Assembly: GCA_026874595.1 (NCBI GenBank)
Contig: CM049322.1
Coordinates: 54,575,886 to 54,639,885 of the forward strand
Reading direction: 5' to 3'
Length of the DNA: 64,000 nucleotides
DNA from: Sipunculus nudus
Lineage: Eukaryota > Annelida > Sipuncula > Golfingiida > Sipunculidae
Shown: one piece after another, positions 12,336 through 22,507 of the stretch
How positions within the stretch are numbered: the stretch's first letter is position 1
Layout of the letters: each line of letters opens with the position of its first letter
Translations under genes and position numbers: made by a program
Notes under the pieces: model-generated
The model's input: the letters and a program-made list of their open reading frames with translations, nothing else
Told to the model about the DNA's origin: nothing
The model's database searches: none

Positions 12336-14459
12336 TGATATTAAGTCATGTTAGTCTATAGTACAAGCATAGGTAAAGAGAGAGTGACGCGTTAAAGATA
12401 GACTAAAAAACAAGTTAGTCTGTCTAAAAGCCGTCACTCTTTCTCTTAACCTACAAACACACACACACACATATATAATATTGCTATATTATTTAAACGT
12501 GTATACATCTTCAGGTATAAAATTGAGCTGTGTAGTAATTCCAAGTGAAATTAAAATCAAACTTACACAGATGATAATGAATGCCAGAAGAGTCACAACC
12601 GCTACAGATAAGAAAGTTCCAAGCATCATTTTTCCAAATTCTGCAAAGATGTAATAAACACCAGAAAAATAATAATTTAAGGACACTTAAAATACGTATA
12701 TATTAAATATAGTTTGCTTAATAGTATTACCTTGATAATTGTGTCCAGCATCAAATGTACTATCTTGTATTGTAAGTGTAGTCAGGCCAGGGTTTTCTAT
12801 GCCGCAAGTAAAAGACTGCTCCGAGTCGCAAAACCTTGGTGTGAATATCCATGATGTTACCGCTACTTGCGCATAGCCACATCCTTCATCAGGATGGTGA
12901 TGAGGATTCCAGTGATCGTATATAATATCAACTAAAACACGTCGAATATTGATTAAATAACGACAATTCCACCTTTAATTTGCATATGTTATTATAACAA
13001 AAAAAGCTAATAACCGCTTAGGTATACTTATGCAGTCCCATATGTTATTTACAAAATATAAATTTTCTCATTTGGCGACATTCGAAAAGCAAAATGTAAT
13101 GCATGACATATAATACAGCGGTAAAGATAAACTGATAACCTGGGGAATCGTTGTCATCTACCCATTCTTCTCTCCTCAGACCGACCCAGAACCGGTTACA
13201 GGCCCAGGTTTTCTTTGACAGTACTTCAACAAGTTCTTGGTCCCTGACTTTAGCAAGTGAAAATCCTTGGATCTGACAGTGGGCTCTGGCTTCGTGCCAC
13301 GTAAGACCTTCACAATGATGGGTATAACATACTCCTTTAAAACTCACTCCGATGAAAGATAGTATTCCCCTAGGGCATTTCGAATCTATAAAACAAAGTA
13401 AAACTTATGATTTAAGGTGGATTTTCTCCGCTTGAGAGATAATTCACCGACAACGGAATCATACCAGAAAAGTATTAGTGCGGAGTACTTTCCCGGTGTC
13501 CGTTTACCTATGGCCACTCTGTACCAGAAAAAAAGCTTCATTAGGTGTACTAGGTTTGACCATATGACCTTTGCTGAAATAAAATTTAAAGAGCAACTAA
13601 ATGATACCTACATCAAGGAACTATATAATTCACATTTTGTACATTTACCGACGGTTGATATATTATATAATTTCCTGTTTAAAACACTCTAGTTCCAGTG
13701 TCCTCATGCAGAGAGACTACACCCAATAATTGCTCTGTAAACGTTATACAACACGTAACAAATGTATAGCTAATCAGTACTCTTAGAATATATCCATAAT
13801 TTCTAAACCGATGTTTCTGAAGTTCTGACCTTCCCCTGCGGTTTAATATATTTTTTATAAATATTAATATGCCGCATTTTTTCTTATTCTTTCTGAAATA
13901 CAGTAAAGTCTTCTACTACTTGCCATTAAACGAACAGATACTGCCAACCGTTCTGTCGTAACAGGACCCTGGTTCCACACGTTTCGATTTTTGATTGAAC
14001 CACCCACATCCGTGGCTGTTAGGTATCCAGTGGTCAAATTCTGTGTGTGCATAGGTAAATGTAATATTTATTGTATCTGTTTTAGAATCATCATGGTCAA
14101 CAGAAAAATACACACTTAATATCAATATTACACTTAATATTCCCATCCGGTGTAATGCGCGAATTGTATGTTTTTTTTTTTATAAATGTATTGTATATGA
14201 TCGGAACTATATTATATATAATAACTTTATCTTTAAGTACCTTCGTTTTTACCGTCAATCCACTTCCATGCTGACATCATATCCCGTTTAATATTAATCC
14301 ATGTGGAATTTATTTTTCTTTCTCTTAGCTTATTCCTTAAATAGTTGATATTTTTGTCATTCGAGGCTTTTGGAAGATCGACTCCTTTGCTGACGCAACA
14401 CATCTTGGCCTGCATATAGTTCTCAAGACTAGTGCATGGTGGCGCTGCACTAGGAGGAG
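7862..14459 (-). CDS. Transmembrane receptor with two C-type lectin domains fused to NACHT-LRR (8-exon model, first exon missing)
   Basis: Model exons, minus strand in transcription order: 14459-14241, 14040-13924, 13385-13140, 12931-12731, 12640-12567, 12300-12228, 11989-11748, 11551-7862. Phases at the seven junctions are 1,1,1,1,0,1,0 and each matches its neighbour; the first exon needs one base from a leader exon. Exons total 4862 nt, about 1620 residues. Order: CTLD1, CTLD2, one membrane helix followed by a basic RRK stretch, pre-NACHT segment, NACHT ATPase, LRRs. The predicted job is a cell-surface pattern receptor whose cytoplasmic part is an NLR-type oligomerising ATPase. One junction uses a GC-AG intron (donor GCAAGT). 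Seen: domains, splice motifs, phases. Inferred: that all exons sit in one transcript. Alternatives: a short lectin ending at 12489, or separate lectin and NLR genes. Confidence 0.65.
11748..11989 (-). CDS. Pre-NACHT exon of the receptor
   Basis: The acceptor TTTTAAG precedes GAGAAGGC and the donor is AAG then GTTGCA. The 242 nt give one open frame entering in phase 1 and leaving in phase 0, which continues directly into GELEGFHRVYIEG of the NACHT exon. It encodes VELDELYTDLVFVEKKR, the LYTDL-type segment that usually precedes NACHT in invertebrate NLRs. This shows that the NLR does not begin in the large exon. Confidence 0.82.
12228..12300 (-). CDS. Juxtamembrane exon of the receptor
   Basis: This 73-nt exon lies between the acceptor ATTAAG and the donor G-GTAAGA, enters in phase 0 and leaves in phase 1. 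It begins IWRRKQNQQ, a basic stop-transfer sequence just after the membrane helix, and goes on with a polar, glutamine- and glutamate-rich helix that may be a short coiled coil. Both neighbouring exons match in phase. The acceptor has a poor pyrimidine tract because a TA microsatellite sits beside it. Confidence 0.68.
12304..12333. repeat. (TA)n microsatellite at an intron acceptor
   Basis: The TA tract occupies the place of the polypyrimidine tract of the intron between membrane and juxtamembrane exons, so its length could influence splicing. Confidence 0.9.
12371..12452. other. Long imperfect intronic hairpin
   Basis: AGGTAAAGAGAGAGTGACG (12371-12389) pairs, with a few mismatches, with CGTCACTCTTTCTCTTAACCT (shown in full as two arms ending at 12452). 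An inner pair AGATAGACTAA and TTAGTCTGTCT extends the stem. It may be a small MITE-like insertion or a structured intron element. Confidence 0.65.
12489..12566 (-). CDS. Alternative C-terminal tail by read-through of the membrane exon
   Basis: If the GTAAGT donor at 12566-12561 is skipped, the frame stays open for 25 more codons to TAA at 12489-12491 and ends PEDVYTFK. This would give a membrane lectin with a short hydrophobic then polar tail and no NACHT. It is possible as a retained-intron isoform; the strong donor argues that it is not the main form. Confidence 0.35.
   Translation of the reverse strand, partial: VSLILISLGITTQLNFIPEDVYTFK
12567..12640 (-). CDS. Transmembrane exon of the receptor
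   Basis: The acceptor TTTGCAG precedes AATTTGG and the donor CTGT-GTAAGT is a perfect consensus. The exon enters in phase 1 and leaves in phase 0. It encodes EFGK then MMLGTFLSVAVVTLLAFIII and a final Cys. With IW from the next exon this is one helix of about 23 residues, with lysine on the outside edge and RRK on the inside edge. That orientation puts the CTLDs outside and NACHT in the cytoplasm. Confidence 0.75.
12731..12931 (-). CDS. CTLD2, C-terminal half
   Basis: The acceptor TTTTAG precedes TTGATATT and the donor is CAAG-GTAATA; phases are 1 and 1. It supplies VDIIYDHWNP, a Gly-Cys-Gly, and the late cysteine pair FCDSEQSFTC of a C-type lectin fold, then a short linker to the membrane exon. 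Neither an EPN/QPD nor a WND calcium motif is present, so classical calcium-dependent sugar binding is unlikely. Confidence 0.8.
13140..13385 (-). CDS. CTLD2, N-terminal half
   Basis: The acceptor TTTTATAG precedes ATTCGAAA and the donor CCAG-GTTATC is in phase 1. It encodes SKCPRG, a GVCYTHH strand, LTWHEARAHC (the helix motif that carries the conserved cysteine) and FWVGLRREEW (the WIGL-like core). Joining at this donor gives SPVDIIYDHW across the junction, the usual CTLD loop. This continuity is good evidence for the splice. Confidence 0.82.
13924..14040 (-). CDS. CTLD1, C-terminal half
   Basis: The acceptor CACACAG precedes AATTTGACC. The exon encodes EFDHWIPNSHGCGWF and the cysteine pair SCYDRTVGSIC, then SFN. 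The frame meets TAG just beyond (13915-13917), but AATG-GCAAGT is an excellent GC-type donor in phase 1 and leads into CTLD2 as SFN-D-SKCPRG. Without that splice this would be the end of a one-domain lectin. No EPN or WND motif is seen. Confidence 0.65.
14241..14459 (-). CDS. CTLD1, N-terminal half (first exon found for the receptor)
   Basis: The acceptor TTTATTTGTGCACAG precedes CTCCTCC and the donor GAAG-GTACTT is in phase 1. It encodes a Pro/Ala linker APPSAAPPC (the first Ala is completed from the leader), then NYMQAKMCC (the conserved helix cysteine) and a TWINI...WKWIDGKNE core that continues across the splice into EFDHW. A start at ATG 14494-14496 by read-through would give only a weak signal sequence, so a separate leader exon is more likely. 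Confidence 0.7.
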
Positions 14460-16315
14460 CTGTGCACAAATAAACAAGCCTGTGATACATATTCACAGCA
14501 ATTTTTTAAATGAAATACAATTGTTATATTATATCGCTATCAAACCGTCTCCTTATGACAACTTATACAACAACTGATTGGGTATACAAGCTATCAAAAA
14601 GCTGTCGACGTGTTTGTATCATCTATGAACACCTTTCAACAGCAGCTTAAGTTAAAAGCTACATTTGTTGAAAGCTAGATAATACTCAAACCATTTTCTC
14701 ACTGATCCACATGATTTTTCGAACTACATCCTATTGATTAAGCTGTATTATATATTTACTGGTCCATTTGAGAGTGTCCGATGTTGCAGCCGTTGATATC
14801 TTTTGCCCCATGTGCAATCGAAATGGTCCATGTGATAGGTCGACCTCAATGCCGTACCACAAGGAGCCTTGAATACATGCAAGATCTCTAACACACGCTG
14901 TCTTTTACAACGTGTTGAAAAAAAACAAAATGGTAGTACGATGTCATTAATATACGTATCATGTGTGAACACTGAAGGACCAGTCACAGGTTATATAACT
15001 GTGAGGGTAGAGTAATAGTCCAAACGTCAAATGTCAAAGCAGGCAATTCCCAATATAAAGAGAAAGAAGAGGTGACAAAGAGGGTTCCGGGACTGTAACC
15101 GAGGCAGGAGACTATGATGACGCCGAAATTACTTGATTCATACTTACCAATAAAATCATGTACGGTAAATAGCAACGATAGTTAACAACTTTTAGAAACA
15201 CTGAATATTTCAAGAAAGGAGATCTAATGAGATCCAATCTTAAAGGTTTTAGCATTATTTAGGGAAAATGTTGTGTTCCATTTGTGTTGTATGATTCAGC
15301 CTCAGAATAGTTTTACATATTATAAAAAAAACTATACAAAGTGATAAGAATAACTTTCTAGAATGGTTATCTATGAGTTTAAAACCAGGACTATTTGATA
15401 CAAATAGTGTGGTATGTACGTCTGGTATTATATCCTAAAAGAATAGACAACAGAAAATGAGGAGTCCGTTTCAATGATGTACGAACTGTGATTTATGGCT
15501 CCGGAACATCTGAAGAAACATACTGAGATGTTGGTTTATTCATATCATTTTTATATTGGGTCATGTTTAGTTAATACATTCTATTCCACTGTGAACCAGT
15601 ATCATGGTGGCATTATGAAATAAACGACATTAAACCAATTCTAAATGTATAAAATCCATTATCTGAAAATTCATTATCAAACTTTAACACTAGGATCTTT
15701 AATGTATCTTTTCTTACATCACTTTCGGCAACGTATAAAGCAACAAATGGAAATGAAACAATCGTATACCAACTTCAAGAAGTACAGGTGTAAGTAATAT
15801 ACAACTTGGGACTGAATGTTCATTATCTGTTAAGACAAAAGAATAATGTGGTGTAATTACTTTACCTTGACACTGTAAAGCACTACCAGATGTCTTTATC
15901 TGTGATATTTACACCATACATAATCCAATCAAATTTGACCATTTTCTACAAATTGGTCGATATTATTGCCTTGTATCAACAAGAATTATTCAGAATATCA
16001 AATGAGGATTAACGGTAAAGGGTGATATAGAAAGACCAAAGACTATTAACATATGAATTAAATAAAGTCCTATAATATCAATCGGCGTATATGCCTTTCT
16101 ATTTGGTAGTATAACACCATGCTGAAGTATTGATCACGTTATTTGAATAAAAAGAAAGCGATTATATTCAACATAATACATGTGCATGGTTTTTCGGTAA
16201 ACTTTATCTTTGTTGGACCATGGACCAGGGAGTATCATACTGCGACTCCCACAAGATAGATATGAATGACCTAATAACTTGATTACGGCGACCGATCCTT
16301 TTTTCCGGGCAACGT

Positions 16316-16318
<3 letters not shown>

Positions 16319-16365
<47 letters not shown>

Positions 16366-16373
16366 ATATATAT
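16319..16373. repeat. (TA)n microsatellite
   Basis: Two TA runs are separated by one TTTA interruption. Confidence 0.9.
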
Positions 16374-17099
16374 GTTTAACTAAAATATTGACTTCCTTTT
16401 TAATAGATCCCAAAATATCAATACAGTACAACGGCAGGGACACGGGCTGTTATTTTGTTCACCCTGCTGTGACTAGGTGTCTAAACAAGGCAAGACTCTA
16501 TTTAAGTTTGAGTTTATAATAAATATATTATCAGGATCCAAAAAAAGAACAAAAGAACACGCCGAAACAACTCGTCGGTCTCTATACTTGGGATACAATT
16601 GAAACATCGCTGGTAAACGGAAGAATTTGAATTTATAGTTAATCATAGCGAGAGGTTTTGCAGTTTTCTGGACTCTGGCAAAGATCAATTAAGAAACAAG
16701 TCAGAGTGGAAGAATTTATAAAAGAAAGTAGCCGTCCGTATCAAAGGCTTAAGGAATCGTGATTTATGCTCCCTGAACTCGTGAAGAAACCCATGGAGAT
16801 AGTGGATGATTTATGTGTTAGTTAATCTCTTTTTCGTAATAGGTCATGATGTAAGAAAGCAATTTTTTTTTATCCCTATATTATTTTTGAAGCATTTTGA
16901 AATAACCGATTAAATGGGATTTCAGTTTTAATATTATAATGTTTCTTCTGTGATCGCTGATGGTAATGTGTAATTGTTTCATGCCTGTTCAAAAGTTTCA
17001 GAAAAATAATAAACCTAAAAATAAACAGGATGGTACCTTTGGTATCAGGATATCAAGTGAAAATACAATTGTCTTATTCTCATAAAAAGAAGAGCATAT

Positions 17100-17410
17100 A
17101 TTAATAGCATAGACCCTGTGACTGAGTATTTGTTATCAGTCAGGACACATAACTAATGTTTTGTCATAACCGTATCTTGACTCTGTCTAGCTCTACCAGC
17201 TTCCTTTATCTGTGAAAATTGCTCCCGATAACCTTTAGCACACTATGAGGTAAGTTGACATTTCTCAATACACTTGGTGCGACTGCAGACCCATGGATGA
17301 CATTGCCTGAACAACCCTCATCATATGCTTGATGATGAGTGTGATGAGGGCATTTGCCCAATCCCTATCCTCATCCTACACTGTTAATCATCCTATACCC
17401 TTATCAACTA
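17100..17410 (-). repeat. Diverged copy of a block shared with 51 kb, 58 kb and 62 kb
   Basis: It has the same order of phrases as the other copies: an ACTGAGTATTTG-like start, a TCTTGAC or TCTCGACA element, CTACCAG, and GATAACCTTTA with ACACTATGA. Function is unknown; no open frame is conserved. It links the receptor's 5' side to the leader region. Confidence 0.5.
17315..17350. other. Hairpin with 9-bp stem
   Basis: CCCTCATCA (17315-17323) and TGATGAGGG (17342-17350) are exact inverse copies around an 18-base loop. Confidence 0.55.
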
Positions 17411-19893
17411 TGAAGTAGAAGGTACGTTATACTGTTTCTGAATCCCGGGAGATCATTATTTATACTGTTATTCACTTTTGATGATTCCGGGCCAGGGTAT
17501 ATGCATATATACACCTTTAGGTCGATTTATATTTTTCTTTTTGGGTGGACAATAAAACGAGAAGTTACATTGTCACTCCTTATCCAGATAACGCAGGTTC
17601 CATTCTATTTGTTTTGCAACTTTTTTTCGTCATCATTCGTTACCAGGTCATGTATTGTGTCATTGATAAATAATTTTAATTATCAATACAATAGTAAAAT
17701 GTGGAATTTTGGGAACCTGCAAAGAAATATCTTGATATGTTAGTAAAACTTCAAAAAGAACTATTAGAAAAGATATTTTTTTTTTGCTAGAAGCGTGACG
17801 TAAGCCCTCTGTGAACACACATCCAATCAAAACTTTTATCCACACTCGTGCGCCCTTTCTTGGCCTTCTTACTTCTCTGACGACCCCTGCACAGACCGTA
17901 CCGTTCTGTGATGTTGGCCCAACATCTCCCCAGCTACCTTCCCCATCCCCTGTCCCATACTCCCTGCTCTGCTTAGTCCCGCCGACCTCTTCTCACTTGA
18001 TTGTAGATTTGCTACCGCTGGCTAGTTTCCTGGAACCCTGACACAAGTGTCTGATAAAGGTTCCGCCTCGGATATTTATCCTCAACCATGCTGATATGTA
18101 CTGAGTATTCATTCATGTTAGTACACGAATAACAATGAGGATTTAACAAAACAGAAAGCTCAAGCTAGTTTCTAGGTACTGAATATTGATTTATGTCAGT
18201 ACATAAATAACAGTAAGGATTTAACAATACAGAAACCTTCTGCTTGTAACTGAAAAGCGCTAAATATTCATAACAGAGCAAGAATTAAAATGCGGAGTCA
18301 ATCCGATACTTGTGACTATCCATATATTTTCGCTTAAGCCCTCTACACGTTTCTCAATTTGCCTGCTTAGTTTGTCGGTCCGCATCTCACAAAAAGCAAA
18401 AAGTGCTCAAACTACTGGAACAGGAGAACCAACTGCTTTATAACGTATTATGTATATATATATATATATAATGTATAATATTAATAATAATAATATTTTA
18501 GCAAATATATACTTTAGCAATAAACAAAGATGTACTTTTGGCTAATACCCATAATGGGATGACCCATCAATATTTACATACATATATTAAACAGAGCAAC
18601 CATGAAACATTGTACAATAAACATAATACATGTATGTCTCTTAATATATAACCTTCATTGTGTTGGTATGTGAACATTGGATTTGTTTCCATTTAGTACT
18701 GCTCCAAAGAAATGAATATAAACCGGCTTAAAGATATTCAGACTGCACTATCCCCCTCCAGTTCCCTATATAGAACAAAAACATAAAAAAGTTAATATAT
18801 CCTAATGATTAATGACTGAAACCTCGATACCCACGGCTGAATAACTCTTCCAAACAATACATGAAAAACGGCCTGCCACCAACAGTTAATGGGTGATTCA
18901 TCTATTTGTGTGAGTTGCTTTTGGATAAGACTCAGCCCGAGGATCAACGATACGACTCTCAGAAATCACAAAAAAAAACAGACTTTCCTTGATGGTACAT
19001 GATGTTTCAGTTCAGCATTTCTTTCATATAAACCGATAAAGCAAGAACACATGGCTGTACTCGTGAAAACTGTATTCATGTTCTGGATGTTATATGCTAG
19101 TCCTTTAGGGTGAGCCTTACCCATTGTATATTTAAGCCTAAACGACATACCTGGCATAATAATATAGGCTCTTTTTTTTAGGTATTTAGTTGTTTGTAGT
19201 CAATGTACTATTATCGCATGCTTTATAATCAATACATTTATCAATTATTATCTACCCAACGGAAACTTCATTGTTCGAACAATGAAAAATATTATAGTTA
19301 AATCTTTTATGTTGTAACGGCCGATTATATCTTAATTTATTAACCAATTATATGGTATACCTAGTGAGAGCATATAAAACCTTAAATCCGGTAGGCTTCA
19401 TCATAACGTATTATTAATACCGCAGAAATAGATTCATCCTCTTTTAAAAGGCAAAACCATCAACGAGTCGGCCATAAACCCTGAACCCCCCCCCCCCCCA
19501 AAAAAAAATTCCATCATCCCATCCTATCGCCAATCACTCGCGAGGGCAATTAAGGTCAAATACAAGAACAAATATTCTGGAGATCCTTTATGACTAAAAC
19601 ATAAATTATGTCTGTGTTTGTTTACACAGTGCTGGTTGAATCCAATTTATGCCACTTTTCATACATAATCTTCTTAAACAAACTTAAAGTGTACACCGGT
19701 CTTTTCTCACCAATTCTGTTTCAATGAACTTAACAGGATCACATATTTTTTATTTTCAGTTTATTTGTTTTAGGCATACCTGAAGCATAGTTGTATACAA
19801 TCTAATTTTGAAGAGAATATTGCAAAGAAAAAATGATAACCAAAGCAAAGGCCAAAAATTCATGACCACGAAATGAACAGTGTTAAAATAAGG

Positions 19894-22069
19894 GACCCAT
19901 GGGTCACTGTGCACAGCTGAAGTTGACCTTGAAGGTAAAAATCTGAAATAATATCAAATGGAGATAAAGTCTGGGAGGAAAAGGTAATATAGGCCATGGC
20001 TCTTTACATGATTTGTTTGTATTGATTTGTAAGAAATGGTTGCAAATAATATTTTGTGACCAAAACATGCATTTCCTAATGTTAAAATTAGAGCTGGTGA
20101 TCAGTTTGTGAACATAAGATGTATATTATAACCATAATAACTGGCTGACTTTTTGATAAATTGTTGACAGTGCAGTAGTTTACACATTTGTTAAATTGGA
20201 TCTATTTTTTTATAATATATATTATTAGATATATGTATTTATTTTATTTTATAAAATCTATACAGTTGAAATATAACTAATGTTCCCAGTCCAAAGGTGC
20301 AAGGACTTGTGGGGGGGGGGGGGGTGGATGGAATGATGGGAGGTACAACATCTCTGTATTATTATAGTGTGTATACATAGGATTTTCACTTAATTCAACT
20401 ATGCTTACAGGATAAAGAAGATCATTCACAAATACTTAATATTTAAAAAAGGACAAACAGACTGGTAGACAAACAAAGCTGATAAAATTGAAGTTTCAAT
20501 TATTTCTTATTTTTTTATTATATCAAATTGTTTTAAAGTTTAACATCTGCAATATTACACAACTGAACAGATATGTTGCTTTCAAGTTTCAGACCTGAAT
20601 AGCTTTAATCAATCCACATGCAGATTATGATAGTTATTTCAACAGTGCTTATAGGATTAATTTCATAATTAATATATATTTAATGATAATGGAGAGATGA
20701 TGGACAGACATTCCATTCTCCTGAGGCAAGAATATGTTTTCATATTCTAATTAAATTTTGATTTTTTTCTTATCCAATTATTTTTAAGTTAAATATATTT
20801 AACACATTTTGCAATAAAAACTGATGTCCCAGTGCACAGGTGCAAAGGAATCAATGGCAGGAGAGTGTGTGTGTGTGTGGGGGGGGGGTGGAGATAGCAT
20901 TTACAACACTTCTGCATATACATACAGGGCAAACAAAGCCTGATCTCCTATTCTGCTGAGGTAGGGAAATAATGAACAAATGTCTGTATTAGATCCTCAT
21001 TGTTTATCACATCAATTGTTTTAACATATATATATCTGAATCTAAAAGTTGATTTATAATTCTAAATTGCATCATCATTAATCTCAATCTTGTCACATCA
21101 TGCATTCAAATGTATATATTTATATTTTACCACAAAAATATATCTTTTAAATTTGCAAAACAATAAATATATAAAAATAATACTTGATTTAGATTTCACA
21201 ATTTTAAATTGTGCCTTTATTTATCCATAATTTGCTTAATATTTTATAAATTTATGCATACTGATGGGTCTTATTCTATCTTAATTTGTTAAATCATTTA
21301 AAAGAAAAATGATTTCTTTAAAAATGCTACATTAACCAAACATGGCATCTTTCAGATTACTCCTTGAATTACTTTTTCAAGGAAAGTGTTGTATATTGGA
21401 GTGGAAACAGCATTACAGGTAACTTATTCAGTACAATTAATAACAATTACTGCATAATAATTGCTGGTGTGTAGGGTTGGCCCGCGGGGGGGGGGGGGGG
21501 GTATAAACCAAGTAACTACAATAGAGCCTAAACAAAAAATTCAATAACTAGCCTAGCTTTTATTTTCAAATTTCAGATTAAAACAAATTAAATATTAAAT
21601 TTATTTTTATGCTAATAACTTAAAAAAAAAATTTGGATCTAATTTTGGATATACAATACAATCTTAATTAAACAAAGTTATATACTTGGGGGAAAAAAAT
21701 CTCTAGCTTTAAAAATTTTCATGTTTAGTGATTAAATTTTCTTTTTACAAAGTGCATTATGTCCAGGCTCATAACTACAAGAAAATACACTCAACAAACT
21801 TAATTTCTGACATGTATATAGGAAATATATCAGGGAATACCTATGGTCGGTTGGTTTGATATAAGGCAGTCCTGAAGTGTGATAATAGGATTTTTATTGA
21901 AATTTGAGGTTTTTCCTTATTATCTTTGGGACATCTAACAGTATGCCAAATTTTGGATTGGTAGGTCTAATGGTTTCAAAACGTGCCAGTTTAACGGACG
22001 GACGGACGGACAGCCGATGGACAAAGGACCACGACTATTGCTCAGATGACTTACAGTCAGCTGAGCTAA
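19894..22069 (+). mobile_element. Helitron-like non-autonomous element 2
   Basis: The left end has the palindrome GACCCATGGGTC (19894-19905) followed by CACAGCTGAAG. The right end has GGACGGACGGACGGACAG, a hairpin GACT-tac-AGTC, and CAGCTGAGCTAA ending at 22069. These are the ends of element 1. The interior is AT-rich, with diverged internal repeats around poly-G tracts (20311, 20879, 21486; note CCAAAGGTGCAAGGA near 20291 and CACAGGTGCAAAGGA near 20835). No transposase or helicase frame is present. Confidence 0.58.
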
Positions 22070-22129
22070 AAAATCCTTACCATTGATATAATATGACACA
22101 TGAAAAACAAATAAAACCCACACACAAAC

Positions 22130-22500
22130 AAGAGGTCAGTAGCATAGTCTACACATGTGCTGCAGGCATGAAATGACACTTCAAACATTATCAGACAACA
22201 CGGTGTACATGGTAATTATAGTAAATTATCTTATCTATATCTGCTGTTGGACTTTGTGTCACCTTGCACCATTAACAAGGAGGTCGGCTGATTGAAAGCT
22301 TGGTTATAGGCCAGTGATAAATTATTTACATGTTAATCTGTTTAGAGGTTGGTTGTCAAATACATACTGCGCATATGTAATTTTTCATTCTCTGTAGCCA
22401 GTATATGAATTTTATCAAGAGCAACCATTGTGTTACTCTCAGGCATTCGATTTTATCAGGCCCTCTGGTTATTATCTGTAGTAGGAGATATCATTTGTAA
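22130..22500 (-). pseudogene. Relic of a leader-exon promoter block, leader exon deleted
   Basis: The sequence matches the blocks upstream of leaders A and B: GCTGCAGGCATGAA, then CTTATCTATATCTGC, GTTGGACTTTGTG, AAGGTCGGCTGATTGA-like text, CCAGTATATGAA and CTCTCAGGCA. The part that should hold the 67-nt leader, between about 22222 and 22230, is missing. It shows that the leader family once reached closer to the receptor. Confidence 0.6.
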
Positions 22501-22507
22501 GTTAAGA

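Larger units (their letters stand above)
14460..19893. other. No convincing gene; AT-rich with fragments of the upstream repeat family
   Basis: This would be the large first intron if the leaders to the right feed the receptor. I see no further CTLD exon and no clear leader. The segments 15790-15930 and 17100-17410 resemble blocks at 51090, 58180 and 62300 (shared phrases AGCACTACCAG and GATAACCTTTA). A GC-richer patch lies at 17850-18050. A donor-like GTAAGT on the minus strand at about 15148 follows ATGATTTTATTG, but its frame and phase do not give a leader. Confidence 0.5.

Noticed and set aside
12489-12686. A separate 65-residue membrane protein
   Set aside because: The frame overlaps the membrane exon of the lectin gene; its upstream part is intron sequence before a TTTGCAG acceptor.
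13864-14146. A protein starting MGILSVIL with its own signal peptide ahead of the CTLD half
   Set aside because: It would contain only half a CTLD. The acceptor at 14041-14042 joins it in phase with the other half, so the hydrophobic start is probably AT-rich intron read by chance.
17811-18041. A 76-residue Pro/Ser-rich plus-strand protein in a GC-richer patch
   Set aside because: No domain, no splice partner and no similarity that I recognise; possibly a mobile-element fragment.
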